A stretch of DNA of 64,000 nt from Dickeya dianthicola NCPPB 453 (GCF_000365305.1 NZ_CM001841.1:3466174-3530173); one strand, 5' to 3'. Positions 19,611 through 30,854 are shown, numbered from the stretch's first letter. Translations and numbers: made by a program. The notes: a model not told the origin generated them from the letters alone.

Positions 19611-20173
19611 AGCGTTCTTACGTCAACCATATCCATACCTGCACTGGCAGCAGCCTGAAGACCAAAATCGGCGTCTTCAAACACGACACAGTGCTCAGGG
19701 GCGACCTGGATTAATGTTGCACAACGCAGGAAGGTATCCGGGAAAGGTTTATGCCGCTGCACATCATCAGCACCGACCAGCGCAGAAAAATAATCACGCA
19801 AGCCAAGATGACGCAACAGACGATCGGCCAGACCGTGCGAACTTCCGGTGCCAACAGCCATCGGACGACGGCCATGATACGCCTTAACGACCTCAATCAG
19901 CGGCAGTGGTTGTACGGTGTCCATCAGCATGGTTTCGGTCAGGGACGCTTTTTCCGCCGCCAAACTATGCGGATCAAGATCCGACTGGTGCTGGTTGATA
20001 ATCACCTCGGCAATACGCCAGGTCGGCGCGCCATTCAGCGCCGTCATGGCGTCGTTGTCATAGCTCATACCATACTTTGCCAGCACCTGCTGCCATGCCC
20101 AACAATGGGTTGGTTCCGTATCGAGGATGGTGCCATCCATGTCAAAGATGAGGCCCTGATAACGATCGTACAT
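19607..20173 (-). CDS. yqaB: HAD-family fructose-1-phosphatase
   Basis: This 188-residue HAD-superfamily phosphatase (same length as E. coli YqaB) has motif I DMDGTILDTEPTH with the nucleophilic aspartate, motif II GTGSSHG, the lysine in KPFPDTFL, and motif IV VVFEDADFGLQAA. E. coli YqaB dephosphorylates fructose 1-phosphate and related sugar phosphates. Two adjacent ATGs occur (20176 and 20173); the second matches the family start. Confidence 0.93.
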   Translation of the reverse strand: MYDRYQGLIFDMDGTILDTEPTHCWAWQQVLAKYGMSYDNDAMTALNGAPTWRIAEVIINQHQSDLDPHSLAAEKASLTETMLMDTVQPLPLIEVVKAYHGRRPMAVGTGSSHGLADRLLRHLGLRDYFSALVGADDVQRHKPFPDTFLRCATLIQVAPEHCVVFEDADFGLQAAASAGMDMVDVRTL

Positions 20174-20351
20174 CATGACTCCATACCCACCGAAAAGAGA
20201 CGACTACTTTAGCGCAAAGTCAAAACATTGTCGCTTACTCAATAACCTTAATAAAAACAGTGAAATAGATATATCAGACGAGAGAAATAGCAGGATATTC
20301 GACAAAAAAATAAGCGATACAGGAAGAGACCCTAGATGATATTGAAGAGGA

Positions 20352-20428
20352 TGGTGCATCCGGGAGGATTCGAACCTCCGACCGCTCGGTTCGTAGCCGA
20401 GTACTCTATCCAGCTGAGCTACGGATGC
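20352..20428 (-). tRNA. tRNA-Arg (anticodon ACG), copy 3
   Basis: The 77-base gene on the minus strand runs from GCATCCGTAGCTC to GGATGCACCA with encoded CCA. The anticodon loop CTACGAA gives ACG, read as ICG after A34 deamination. T loop GGTTCGAATCC is intact. It is the promoter-distal of three nearly identical copies. Confidence 0.97.
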
Positions 20429-20485
20429 ATTTTAGGAATCGTTTAGATCATTATTTTACAACAAGAGGAAACAGCATAAGGAGAA

Positions 20486-20562
20486 TGGTGCATCCGGGAG
20501 GATTCGAACCTCCGACCGCTCGGTTCGTAGCCGAGTACTCTATCCAGCTGAGCTACGGATGC
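20486..20562 (-). tRNA. tRNA-Arg (anticodon ACG), copy 2
   Basis: Same 77-base sequence as its neighbours, with encoded CCA and anticodon ACG. Spacers on both sides differ from each other. Confidence 0.97.
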
Positions 20563-20638
20563 ATTTCAGGACTTACTGCAAACTTCTCTTAAATTGTATC
20601 ACTGACAGTGCTGTTGTCAGATAACGCGGTGCATTAAA

Positions 20639-20715
20639 TGGTGCATCCGGGAGGATTCGAACCTCCGACCGCTCGGTTCGTAGCCGAGTACTCTATCCAG
20701 CTGAGCTACGGATGC
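20639..20715 (-). tRNA. tRNA-Arg (anticodon ACG), copy 1
   Basis: Third 77-base copy with anticodon ACG and encoded CCA, only 7 bp after the tRNA-Ser gene and probably in the same transcript. Confidence 0.97.
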
Positions 20716-20722
20716 AATTTAA

Positions 20723-20815
20723 TGGCGGTGAGGGAGGGATTCGAACCCTCGATGCAGCTTTTGACCGCATACTCCCTTAGCAGGGGAGCGCCTTCAGCCT
20801 CTCGGCCACCTCACC
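20723..20815 (-). tRNA. serV: tRNA-Ser (anticodon GCT)
   Basis: The 93-base gene runs GGTGAGGTGGCCGAGAGG to CTCACCGCCA, with a long variable arm typical of serine tRNA. The anticodon loop CTGCTAA gives GCT, reading AGC/AGU. E. coli serV lies in the same place, ahead of the Arg tRNA cluster and after csrA. Confidence 0.97.
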
Positions 20816-20877
20816 ATACCGACTGGCAATCGCTGAATTTCGTCTTCATTCAGCACTCACCCGTCTGCGTGGCGCAC

Positions 20878-20905
20878 ATATTACTTTCCCGGACTTATAA
20901 GTCAA
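20878..20905 (-). promoter_or_regulatory. tRNA operon promoter
   Basis: The minus strand has TTGACT (20900-20905), 16 bp, TAATAT (20878-20883), followed by GTGCGCC, a GC-rich discriminator as in stable-RNA promoters. It is about 60 bp upstream of the tRNA-Ser gene. Confidence 0.75.
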
Positions 20906-21120
20906 ACAATTTTTCCGATATCAGTTCCATTTGAACACTTCACACCCAACAAGAACAGATTAACGACAAAAAGCCGGCTTTATCGCCAATAAAACAACCA
21001 GTTATTTGCACTCACAACTGCAAATGCCTGGGAGACTATTCATTGCCGAAAAAGGGAAATACGGGAAGCATACAGAAACACGTGAACAACAGCGCCTCGC
21101 CAACACGAGACGCTATTAAA

Positions 21121-21306
21121 TCAATAGGAGGTAGGCTGAGACTTCTCTGCCTGAATACGCTGGTAAATCTCTTCACGGTGTACAGAGACTTCTTTCGGCG
21201 CGTTAACACCGATACGAACCTGATTGCCCTTCACTCCTAGCACGGTAACCGTAACCTCATCGCCAATCATGAGGGTTTCGCCAACTCGACGAGTTAAAAT
21301 AAGCAT
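21121..21306 (-). CDS. csrA: Carbon storage regulator CsrA/RsmA
   Basis: The 61-residue RNA-binding dimer recognises GGA motifs near ribosome binding sites. In soft-rot bacteria this protein (RsmA) represses plant-cell-wall-degrading enzymes. Sequence [28 protein letters not shown] and [10 protein letters not shown] is the conserved core; R44 and L4 equivalents are present. The E. coli order alaS-csrA-serV is retained. Confidence 0.98.
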   Translation of the reverse strand: MLILTRRVGETLMIGDEVTVTVLGVKGNQVRIGVNAPKEVSVHREEIYQRIQAEKSQPTSY

Positions 21307-21567
21307 TCTTTGCTCCTTGAAAGATTATAAAGAGTCAGGTCTCTTCGTTCTCCCGTCATTATCCATCATGGTTGGGGAAAACGTAAACCTGGATGACAAA
21401 AATGTCTCATCATCTCACTCATTGTCTGTTACTAATGTTCAGTTTAGTCGATATAAAACAGCTTGCGCTTTTTGTTATCACAACCAGACGTCATCTCATA
21501 AATCGTCTCTGGAGCCCCACAGGCGACCTATGATCAGTCTTGTTTACGGCCATCCTTACCGCAAGCT
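21307..21567. other. csrA upstream region, no gene seen
   Basis: This stretch of about 260 bp between csrA and the alaS terminator holds no convincing frame. In E. coli several csrA promoters lie here; I could not assign individual ones. Confidence 0.5.
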
Positions 21568-21603
21568 AAAAACGCCAAAACCACTCATAGTCATGGCGTT
21601 TTT
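21568..21603 (-). terminator. alaS terminator
   Basis: AAAAACGCCA and TGGCGTTTTT pair around a 16-base loop; the minus-strand side ends in a T run just past the alaS stop. Confidence 0.7.
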
Positions 21604-21627
21604 GCCGAAATAACACGTATTTAATAT

Positions 21628-24255
<2,628 letters not shown>

Positions 24256-24392
24256 AATTGTCCTGAAATCAAGCTAAAAGAACAGTCGCGGGCAAGGTAG
24301 ATGCAGCATGCTGATATGACCAAGCCAAACGCGAACAAAAAAGTGGGAATAAGATAAATTTTCTTAGGAGGGAAGTAAAATCCCGTATGCGT

Positions 24393-24890
24393 TCAATCGG
24401 AAAAATTCATGTATACCGACTGAATTTCGTCGTGGGAAAAACCGCGGTAAAGCAAATAACGCTGAACTTTGGCTCGTTCCCGCCAGTTCACTGGCAACGA
24501 TGAGCCGAATTTACGGGTCGCTACTGCTTTCGCCTGTAGATACCAGTCAATGTCGCAGGACTGCAACGCCATACGCTGGGTAGATTTATCGATGCCCCGC
24601 TGGCTGAGCTCAGCACAAATACGCTGTGTACCGTATCCTTTACGGCAGCGACTACTAATATAACGCAGGGCATAACGCGCATCATCCAGCCAGCCCTGTT
24701 GCCGACAACGGGTCACTGCTTGCTCAATTTGAGTATTGAGATCAGGCAATGCAGAACACTCGTCTGCGTTATCGCACTCGCGCTTTGTCTGCAAATACGC
24801 CGCAATCTTGCGGCGCAATTCTGTCTCGCTATGATCTCGCACAGCCAACACATTCATCGCATAGCGGAGTACTTTCGACATACTTGTCAT
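24393..24890 (-). CDS. recX: Regulatory protein RecX
   Basis: RecX binds RecA filaments and dampens recombinase and coprotease activity. The 165-residue product has tandem three-helix repeats with VRDHSETELRRKI, GWLDDARYALRYI and SRCRKGYGTQRICAEL. It lies 37 bp downstream of recA with no strong terminator between, so it is probably transcribed by read-through. The first ATG is used; a second ATG three codons later is possible. Confidence 0.94.
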   Translation of the reverse strand: MTSMSKVLRYAMNVLAVRDHSETELRRKIAAYLQTKRECDNADECSALPDLNTQIEQAVTRCRQQGWLDDARYALRYISSRCRKGYGTQRICAELSQRGIDKSTQRMALQSCDIDWYLQAKAVATRKFGSSLPVNWRERAKVQRYLLYRGFSHDEIQSVYMNFSD

Positions 24891-24927
24891 TCCGAGAATG
24901 TGCTGCCCATGCTGCTACGACATTTCA

Positions 24928-26004
24928 TTAAAAATCGTCGTTGAGTTCACCAGCGGCTTCCTCATCATACTCGGCGCTCTCACCGCTAACACTCGGCACG
25001 ACTTCATTATCCTTGTGCAGCAACATTTCGCGCAGTTTCTTATCGAGTTCGGAGGAGATGGCCGAGTTTTCCTTCAAGAATTTGCAAGCGTTAGCCTTGC
25101 CCTGACCGATCTTATCGCCATTGTAACTGTACCAGGCGCCTGCTTTTTCAATCAGTTTATATTTCACGCCCAGATCAACCAGCTCACCGTAGGTATTGAT
25201 CCCTTCACCATACAGAATCTGGAACTCGGCCTGTTTGAACGGTGCGGCAACCTTGTTTTTCACGACTTTAACGCGGGTTTCGCTCCCGACCACTTCTTCA
25301 CCTTCTTTAATCGAGCCGATGCGACGGATGTCCAGACGGACGGAAGCATAGAATTTCAGCGCGTTACCGCCGGTCGTAGTTTCCGGGTTACCGAACATGA
25401 CGCCAATCTTCATACGGATCTGGTTGATAAAGATCAGCAGCGTATTGGATTGTTTCAGGTTACCAGCCAATTTGCGCATGGCCTGGCTCATCATGCGCGC
25501 CGCCAGCCCCATATGCGAATCGCCGATTTCCCCTTCGATCTCCGCTTTCGGCGTCAACGCCGCCACGGAGTCAACGATAATCACATCCACCGCGCCTGAG
25601 CGAGCCAGCGCATCACAGATTTCCAGCGCCTGCTCGCCAGTGTCCGGCTGGGAACACAGCAAATTGTCGATATCAACGCCCAGTTTCTTTGCATAGATGG
25701 GGTCCAGCGCATGCTCAGCATCGATGAAGGCACAGGTTTTGCCTCCACGCTGCGCGGCCGCAATCACCTGTAATGTCAGAGTGGTTTTACCGGAGGATTC
25801 CGGACCGTAGATTTCGACAATACGCCCCATCGGCAAACCACCAACGCCCAGTGCGATATCGAGCGACAGGGAGCCCGTGGAGATCGTTTCAACATCCATT
25901 GAGCGATCTTCGCCCAAACGCATGATAGAACCTTTACCGAATTGCTTTTCGATCTGACCCAGCGCTGCCGCCAGTGCCTTTTGTTTGTTCTCATCAATAG
26001 CCAT
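24928..26004 (-). CDS. recA: Recombinase RecA
   Basis: RecA performs homologous strand exchange and triggers LexA self-cleavage. The 358-residue protein (E. coli 353) has Walker [10 protein letters not shown] (about 67-75), the [10 protein letters not shown] and [10 protein letters not shown] segments, the DNA-binding loop 2 [18 protein letters not shown] and an acidic C-terminal tail. A consensus promoter with an embedded LexA box lies upstream. Confidence 0.99.
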   Translation of the reverse strand: MAIDENKQKALAAALGQIEKQFGKGSIMRLGEDRSMDVETISTGSLSLDIALGVGGLPMGRIVEIYGPESSGKTTLTLQVIAAAQRGGKTCAFIDAEHALDPIYAKKLGVDIDNLLCSQPDTGEQALEICDALARSGAVDVIIVDSVAALTPKAEIEGEIGDSHMGLAARMMSQAMRKLAGNLKQSNTLLIFINQIRMKIGVMFGNPETTTGGNALKFYASVRLDIRRIGSIKEGEEVVGSETRVKVVKNKVAAPFKQAEFQILYGEGINTYGELVDLGVKYKLIEKAGAWYSYNGDKIGQGKANACKFLKENSAISSELDKKLREMLLHKDNEVVPSVSGESAEYDEEAAGELNDDF

Positions 26005-26081
26005 TTTTACTCCTGTCGCGCAACCTGCTGCGGCTGCCTCTACGCTGTTGCTTATTCATGATTCACCGAACCGATGCCCGC

Positions 26082-26109
26082 ATTATACTGTATACTCATA
26101 CAGCATCAA
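26082..26109 (-). promoter_or_regulatory. recA promoter with LexA box
   Basis: The minus strand has TTGATG (26104-26109), 16 bp, TATAAT (26082-26087). The LexA box TACTGTATACTCATACAGCA (26086-26105), containing CTGT-N8-ACAG, fills the spacer, so LexA binding blocks RNA polymerase. Confidence 0.95.
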
Positions 26110-26116
26110 GCCTATT

Positions 26117-26605
26117 TTATAAAAATCTCTCCAGCAATGTCCGCAGGGCAAACGCCACCGCCTGCAAACGAACGTCATGACGATCGCCGTCAAACTGCAT
26201 TCTTTGCGCCACACTGTTGCCGTTTTTATCGCTGAAACCAAACCATACGGTTCCTACCGGTTTGTCTGGCGTTCCGCCGTCCGGCCCGGCAATACCGCTG
26301 ACCGATACGGCGACATCCGCACCGGAACGGCTCAACGCTCCCACCGCCATTTCGTTCACGACATCGCGGCTAACCGCGCCACACTGCGCCAGTGTATTTG
26401 CCTGCACGCCGATCAACGCCTGCTTGGCCTGATTACTGTAAGTCACAAAACCGTAGTCAAACCATGCCGAACTGCCGGGCACATCTGTAATCGCCTTGGC
26501 CAGCCATCCGCCGGTACAGGACTCGGCACAGGTCATTTTCGCCTGACGCGCCTTCAGACGTTCCCCCACCAGCGCGCTCAGTCGCAATACTTCAGTTTCT
26601 GTCAT
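26117..26605 (-). CDS. pncC: Nicotinamide-nucleotide amidase (CinA C-terminal family)
   Basis: PncC (YgaD) hydrolyses NMN to nicotinic acid mononucleotide in pyridine nucleotide salvage. The 162-residue product from MTETEVLRL is a stand-alone CinA C-terminal domain with CAESCTGGWLAKAIT, VTYSNQAKQALIGV and GIAGPDGGTPDKPVGTVW. The frame continues 57 codons upstream without family similarity, so the inner ATG is used. It lies upstream of recA on the same strand, as in E. coli. Confidence 0.94.
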   Translation of the reverse strand: MTETEVLRLSALVGERLKARQAKMTCAESCTGGWLAKAITDVPGSSAWFDYGFVTYSNQAKQALIGVQANTLAQCGAVSRDVVNEMAVGALSRSGADVAVSVSGIAGPDGGTPDKPVGTVWFGFSDKNGNSVAQRMQFDGDRHDVRLQAVAFALRTLLERFL

Positions 26606-26809
26606 CGCAGCACCCTGTTTTATCCTTCGCGACTCAATAGTAATGAACACATTCTCCCTCAGGGTAGCACTTTTCCTCATGCAACCCCGTTGCGTAACAG
26701 GAATGCGAGACGGCACGCAACATGGCGCGGCTCTTTGTCTTATTATTGTCACCCTGCCTGTATATGATTGACACACAATAATAACGGCGATAGTGTTTTT
26801 ACGACATGC

Positions 26810-26833
26810 ATGCCCCGCCTCGGGGCTTTTTTA
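26810..26833 (+). terminator. Orphan plus-strand intrinsic terminator
   Basis: GCCCCG (26812-26817), CCT loop, CGGGGC (26821-26826) followed by a T run. No plus-strand protein gene precedes it; the nearest possible promoter is TTGACA at about 26769. A short unannotated transcript is possible. Confidence 0.65.
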
Positions 26834-26877
26834 TTGGCGTAACAATTTATTGTCGTAACAATTTATTGGCGTAACAA
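26830..26877. repeat. Three-copy 16-bp tandem repeat
   Basis: TTTATTGGCGTAACAA is present three times without gaps (26830-26845, 26846-26861, 26862-26877); the middle copy has one change (G to T at the eighth base). Confidence 0.95.
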
Positions 26878-26927
26878 GACACGGCCGATGAACCGCGGCA
26901 GAGGTGGTATTTGGACCTGAAATAATG

Positions 26928-26951
26928 CTGGCCTGCCAGTTGACAGGCCAG
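26928..26951. repeat. Perfect 8-bp inverted repeat
   Basis: CTGGCCTG (26928-26935) and CAGGCCAG (26944-26951) flank an 8-base loop. No T run follows on either strand, so it is not an obvious terminator. The surrounding 26878-27428 stretch holds no protein gene I can support. Confidence 0.6.
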
Positions 26952-27428
26952 TTGGGTAGGAAACCCCAGAAAGGAATGACGCTTGTGTTGTGACATACCA
27001 CGGCTACAGGGCGGATTAACACATCAGGCGAATCGACTTCACAACATACCTGTTATTTTTCAATTTGTTGGCGTATTGTCTGCCGCCACTGGCTTCGGTA
27101 AGCGAGTGAAGATTCTGTTGTTTGCCACCACCTTGTGTTTGCCACCGCACTGCAAACTTAAAATCCCTTGGGTATAAAAACCTTGTTATCGATATTTCAT
27201 CCCTGGCGAGTAATTAGCGCGGCACTCTCCCATTCAGTTTTCGCATCCTGTTCTGCTTTCAGTGCCTTTTGCAACGATATATTATTTTCTGAAGTGCTCT
27301 TCTTTTTTATTTATCGGCGAGGGAATCAACCGCCTTACCTCGTAAAGAAAATATTTTTATTTTCCAGCATGATTATCCCCTACTAAACTATTTTCATATT
27401 TAAACACGGCGACAGCAGATAGACTTTT

Positions 27429-27556
27429 AAAAAAAAAGCCCACCGAAAGGTGGGCAAAGCTATTGGGTTTTTCAACAGCAAAGATTTAGTAGTACTGGCA
27501 CGACAGTTATCACTGCCTGTAAATAAATTTACCAGCCCTTTCTTAAAATAACCTTA
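27429..27556 (-). ncRNA. Candidate small RNA, tandem family unit A
   Basis: Transcribed leftwards, the unit has a core (27497-27556) reading TAAGGTTATTTTAAG ... CAGGCAGTGATAACTG TCGTGCC, a variable stretch of about 40 bases, and a terminator GCCCACC-TTTC-GGTGGGC followed by nine T (27429-27455). The core aligns with those of units B-D, best with C. No start codon with ribosome site covers the core. A protein-coding function seems unlikely. Confidence 0.5.
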
Positions 27557-27629
27557 GTTTCATCTCGCCCTCATATAAAAATTGATAAAGGCACCCATCA
27601 AAATTAAAATAATACGCTGAACTTAAAGC

Positions 27630-27758
27630 AAAAAAAAAGCCCACCAACAGGTGGGCGAAATGACACTATTCTCTGGCATGAAGCATCCTGAAGACACAGG
27701 TTGGCGACATTCCTCCGCCTGATAAGAAGTCTATGATATAAACATTAAGCCAACATTA
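27630..27758 (-). ncRNA. Candidate small RNA, tandem family unit B
   Basis: The core (27703-27758) begins TAATGTTGGCTTAAT and ends CAGGCGGAGGAATGTCGCC on the minus strand. The terminator GCCCACC-TGTT-GGTGGGC with nine T lies at 27630-27656. The stem is identical to those of units A and C while the loop differs. This copy has GGAGG directly before an ATG with 13 further codons; whether that is translated is unknown. Confidence 0.5.
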
Positions 27759-27812
27759 GGAAAAACGAAAAAACAACCTCAATGCAATTTATCACTAAAA
27801 ACAAAAGCAGAT

Positions 27813-27936
27813 AAAAAAATAAAGCCCACCAAAGGTGGGCGAATACTGTCTAATTATTAGAAAAAACCTGGTGTTTAGGCGCAACAACATCATTACCTGC
27901 TGATAAAATTACACCAGAGAGATTAAACCAACCTTA
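27813..27936 (-). ncRNA. Candidate small RNA, tandem family unit C
   Basis: The core (27878-27936) reads TAAGGTTGGTTTAAT ... CAGGTAATGATGTTG TTGCGCC on the minus strand, and is closest to unit A. The terminator stem GCCCACC/GGTGGGC (27824-27840) has a 3-base loop and is followed by TTTATTTTTTTAT. Confidence 0.5.
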
Positions 27937-28034
27937 AAAAAACAAATTATCTCATTTATTTTTTCGACTATTTAAATAGAGAAACCGCAGAAATCCCAAC
28001 ACACGTCAATAATTTCTATCGTCATTATCATCAG

Positions 28035-28154
28035 AAAACAAAAAGCCCATCAAAAGATGGGCAAAATAAAAATCGAAAAAAATTACTTACTCTATAACAT
28101 GGCACAGCAGTCAATTAATACTGAGTAAAAGTGTAACAGAAATCCGCCAACCTG
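28035..28154 (-). ncRNA. Candidate small RNA, tandem family unit D
   Basis: The most diverged core (28101-28154) reads CAGGTTGGCGGATTT ... CTCAGTATTAATTGA CTGCTGTGCC. The terminator stem is GCCCATC/GATGGGC (28045-28062), differing from the other units by a paired change (C-G to T-A), which keeps the helix intact. The T run is TTTTTGTTTT. Confidence 0.45.
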
Positions 28155-28355
28155 CTCTGATCGCGGTCATTATTCTTCTGTTTTGTGAGAATGCGCATCC
28201 TCCCCTGCCCGATATCGGTAACGGCGGCCTACCTCTCTGCTAAAACGGGTTTTTATTTTCTGTAGGTTTGCAGGTTTCCCCGGCCATCACGTACACTCGC
28301 CAGAAGACACGACTACGCTCGGCTACAAGACAGGGTTTACTCGCCTATTTCGAGC

Positions 28356-28418
28356 GATGATGACACCGACAACGCGCGATGATGACGATACTCGATGATG
28401 ACAATACTCGATGATGAC
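28356..28418 (+). repeat. Repeated GATGATGAC units with 16-bp period
   Basis: GATGATGAC occurs at 28356, 28378, 28394 and 28410; the last three are exactly 16 bp apart and share the flanking CAATACTC-like spacer. The last unit supplies the ATG at 28411. Confidence 0.85.
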
Positions 28419-28998
28419 AACACGCGGTTCCCACACAATAGCAGAACAGAGCCAGTCTCAGGCAAATCAGGAGGGGGAAGACAACGTGCCACCCGCATTT
28501 TTACGTCGAACGGGCATAACGGATAACCATGTCGATCGGCTCAGCAGTTCATTGGTCATTTGCCGCCCGGCGGATGTGCTGTTCGATTTGTGGCGCAACC
28601 CCGAAACGCTACCGGTGCTGATGAACCATGTCGCCCACATCGACATCATCAACAACACGGATTCGCTGTGGCGGATGAAAGCGCCGTTCGGCCAGTATAT
28701 CGAATGGCAGGCACGTATCGTGGATGAACAACCCGGCCAGTTTATTCACTGGCGCTCGCTGCCGGGCGCCAGAATCCCGAATGAAGGGCACCTTTCGTTT
28801 CGCCCCGCCCCGCACAGTGACGGCACCGACGTTACCCTCAGTATTCGTTTCGACCCTCCGGGCGGTTTTTTGGGGCGCACTCTCAGCCAGGTGTTTCAAC
28901 TGCTGCCCAAAGAAATGTTGCACAAAACGCTGCTGCGTTTCAAACAGATGGCGGAACAGCCCGGTACTGACTCAATACCGCCGCCTGACGGACGTTGA
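28411..28998 (+). CDS. SRPBCC-family (START/Bet v1-like) protein, function unknown
   Basis: The 195-residue product has an SRPBCC ligand-binding fold of the cyclase/dehydrase type (about 45-185), with PADVLFDLWRNPETLPVLMNHV at the start and DVTLSIRFDPPGGFLGR late in the domain. Such domains bind hydrophobic ligands; no catalytic role can be assigned. The ATG at 28411 lies in a short repeat and has no ribosome site, while a GTG at 28486 is preceded by AGGAGGGGGAAG at good spacing and would remove the low-complexity Q/S-rich N-terminus, leaving 170 residues. The GTG may be the true start. Confidence 0.7.
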   Translation: MMTTRGSHTIAEQSQSQANQEGEDNVPPAFLRRTGITDNHVDRLSSSLVICRPADVLFDLWRNPETLPVLMNHVAHIDIINNTDSLWRMKAPFGQYIEWQARIVDEQPGQFIHWRSLPGARIPNEGHLSFRPAPHSDGTDVTLSIRFDPPGGFLGRTLSQVFQLLPKEMLHKTLLRFKQMAEQPGTDSIPPPDGR

Positions 28999-29026
28999 AC
29001 GCCACATTTTTATTCTCAGGCATTCA

Positions 29027-29062
29027 TAAAAAAACAGACGGCGGGAAAACCCCGCCGTCTGT
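29027..29062 (-). terminator. cybB terminator
   Basis: A 12-bp perfect stem ACAGACGGCGGG/CCCGCCGTCTGT with a 5-base loop; on the minus strand it is followed by seven T. Confidence 0.9.
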
Positions 29063-29082
29063 CGTATTGACAACCATCGATA

Positions 29083-29616
29083 TTATTTCTTGTCAGGCAT
29101 CATCCGCAGCAGCGTATCGTCGCGCACCACATAGTGGTGATACAGCGCCGCCGCCGCATGGAGCCCTACCAGGAAATACCCGGCGTTGGCAATCAGTTCG
29201 TGAATGTTCAGCAATGTCTGCTTGATATCGCCATCCGGTTCGGCAGCAAACGGCATCGCAATGCCGAACACCGACCAGTCGGCGCCGCGATAATACATGC
29301 CCAGCACACCCAGCACCGGCAACGCCAGAAACATCAGATAAAGAAAACCATGCATGGCATGAGACACAATCACCAGCAGCCGCCCCAGCGGTGGCGTGAT
29401 AGGCGGGGTAGGATAACGAAAACGCTGCACAACCCGCAGGATCATCAGCACCCACACGGACACGCCGCAGCTGTAATGAATAGTCGACATCAGCGCTCGT
29501 GCGCTACTCCCGCGCGGAGCAAAACCACGCAGTTCCATAGCGGCATAAGTGACTATCACCAACAGCAATGCCAGCCAATGCAACACAATCTGAGATGAAT
29601 GATATTTGGTCTTCAT
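29083..29616 (-). CDS. cybB: Cytochrome b561 (superoxide oxidase family)
   Basis: The 177-residue inner membrane protein has four hydrophobic helices with histidines placed for two b hemes (IVLHWLALLL, IHYSCGVS, HAMHGFLYLMF, HELIANAGYFLVGLHAAAALYHHY). E. coli CybB oxidises superoxide and passes electrons to ubiquinone. The C-terminal DDTLLRMMPDKK closely matches E. coli. The ATG at 29616 has AAGGAA upstream; an ATG eight codons earlier is in frame but lacks support. Confidence 0.93.
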   Translation of the reverse strand: MKTKYHSSQIVLHWLALLLVIVTYAAMELRGFAPRGSSARALMSTIHYSCGVSVWVLMILRVVQRFRYPTPPITPPLGRLLVIVSHAMHGFLYLMFLALPVLGVLGMYYRGADWSVFGIAMPFAAEPDGDIKQTLLNIHELIANAGYFLVGLHAAAALYHHYVVRDDTLLRMMPDKK

Positions 29617-29738
29617 GGAATTCCTTCTCTGTATGAGCATACGATTTGTATGAGTATAAAACGCATGCAGCCTAGCTTCCCTTTATTAAGCTAGCATTAG
29701 TTTTTGGCTGGCAGCCGCGAAATACTCTTTTTTTCGGA

Positions 29739-29772
29739 CAAAAAAATCCCGCCTTAATGGGAAGGCGGGAAA
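29739..29772 (-). terminator. Intrinsic terminator after the 29961-30614 gene
   Basis: TCCCGCCTT/AAGGCGGGA hairpin with a six-base loop, ending in a T run on the minus strand; it sits about 190 bp beyond the stop of the next minus-strand gene. Confidence 0.8.
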
Positions 29773-29960
29773 ATAACCACTCTCTGACAGGGATGAATAA
29801 CACAACATCAACAAGGGTTGAGACAAACATTACCAGTTTCAGTGTATAGAACTGTCATCCGTCGGTAAGGTTGGTTGGCAGGATGTAAGTCGAATTTGAC
29901 AGGGATAACAACGCCGAACAGGGTCTATTGGGTAGGAAAAGGAGCGGTCAACGCCGTCGA

Positions 29961-30614
29961 TCACTCCTCCGGCGGATAGCGGTAATCCCAGCGGAAAAAA
30001 CCGTGATCCTGGAACGATCCCGACAGTAACGACTGCTTGCGTGTTTTGACATAGTTTGGCGGCGGACAGGTGACATTGCACATCCAGTAACCGGGAAACC
30101 AGCTTCCCATGCCGGGCAGCCGCGCTATTTTCGCATCCAGCGGGTTAAGCTCCGGCAACGAGTAGTAAACGAATTCGCCGATAGAGTGCTCAACCCACTC
30201 CTCGGCGATCCCCAGTTCCGATAACGGGTTGGGGTGCAGCGGCGAACGGGCCAGATCGACAAACTCGTTAACATGGTTCATCGACCAGCCGCAAAACTCC
30301 AGCGAGCGCTGCCGCTCCGCCATGTCGTATAACCTATCTACCGAGATTGCCGGCAGCGGGTCCGGTTGTTCGGGAAAAAATTCATTGTGCTTTTGCAAAC
30401 ACAACAGCAGATAAGATGCCACCAGCGCCCCCAACTGGTGGATGACCAGCGCCGGATGCTCGCCTGCGCCGCCGCCGATAATTAGATTGTCTGGCGCACA
30501 GGAAAAATCATCCGCTCCCCAGGGTGAATCCGTCACCTCTTCAAGCGGATGATAGATTGGCAATCCGTTAAGGAAACCAACCAGTTCGTGTTTGATGGTA
30601 TCGATGTAGCTCAT
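29961..30614 (-). CDS. Unrecognised protein
   Basis: The 217-residue product begins MSYIDTIKHELVGFLNGLPI and has no signal peptide or clear membrane span; one stretch (about 57-73, ALVIHQLGALVASYLLL) is hydrophobic. It is rich in Trp, Pro and acidic residues. Notable segments are IIGGGAGEHPALV and LPGMGSWFPGYWMCNVTCPPPNY. The ATG at 30614 lies after GCTGGTAACC with weak ribosome site. It is flanked by cybB and budC, both unrelated in function. I do not recognise the family. Confidence 0.7.
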   Translation of the reverse strand: MSYIDTIKHELVGFLNGLPIYHPLEEVTDSPWGADDFSCAPDNLIIGGGAGEHPALVIHQLGALVASYLLLCLQKHNEFFPEQPDPLPAISVDRLYDMAERQRSLEFCGWSMNHVNEFVDLARSPLHPNPLSELGIAEEWVEHSIGEFVYYSLPELNPLDAKIARLPGMGSWFPGYWMCNVTCPPPNYVKTRKQSLLSGSFQDHGFFRWDYRYPPEE

Positions 30615-30854
30615 GGTTACCAGCTTTTAAACTGCATCAAGACAGATATCGGCGGGGCAGGCCCGGATGGCGTTCTTCGCAGGGTACACTGTGTGTCGCG
30701 CCTTCTCCAGACCAATCTTTTCCCGACCACGCTTTACGGCGCGCGAGATGAATCGGCCCTTCAGACTTCGGCTCTCCAGCCAGAATAAAACATCATAAAC
30801 ACCAACAAATAATGGTGATAATTAACAGGTTTATTTTCAAATAAAAAAAGTTAA

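Noticed and set aside
27640-27758. Double-glycine leader peptide or bacteriocin gene in unit B
   Set aside because: A reading LSGGG is seen, but the frame lacks a start codon before it and is not conserved in units A, C or D.
27429-28154. CRISPR array
   Set aside because: Repeats are long, diverged and end in terminators; spacing is uneven and no cas genes are present.
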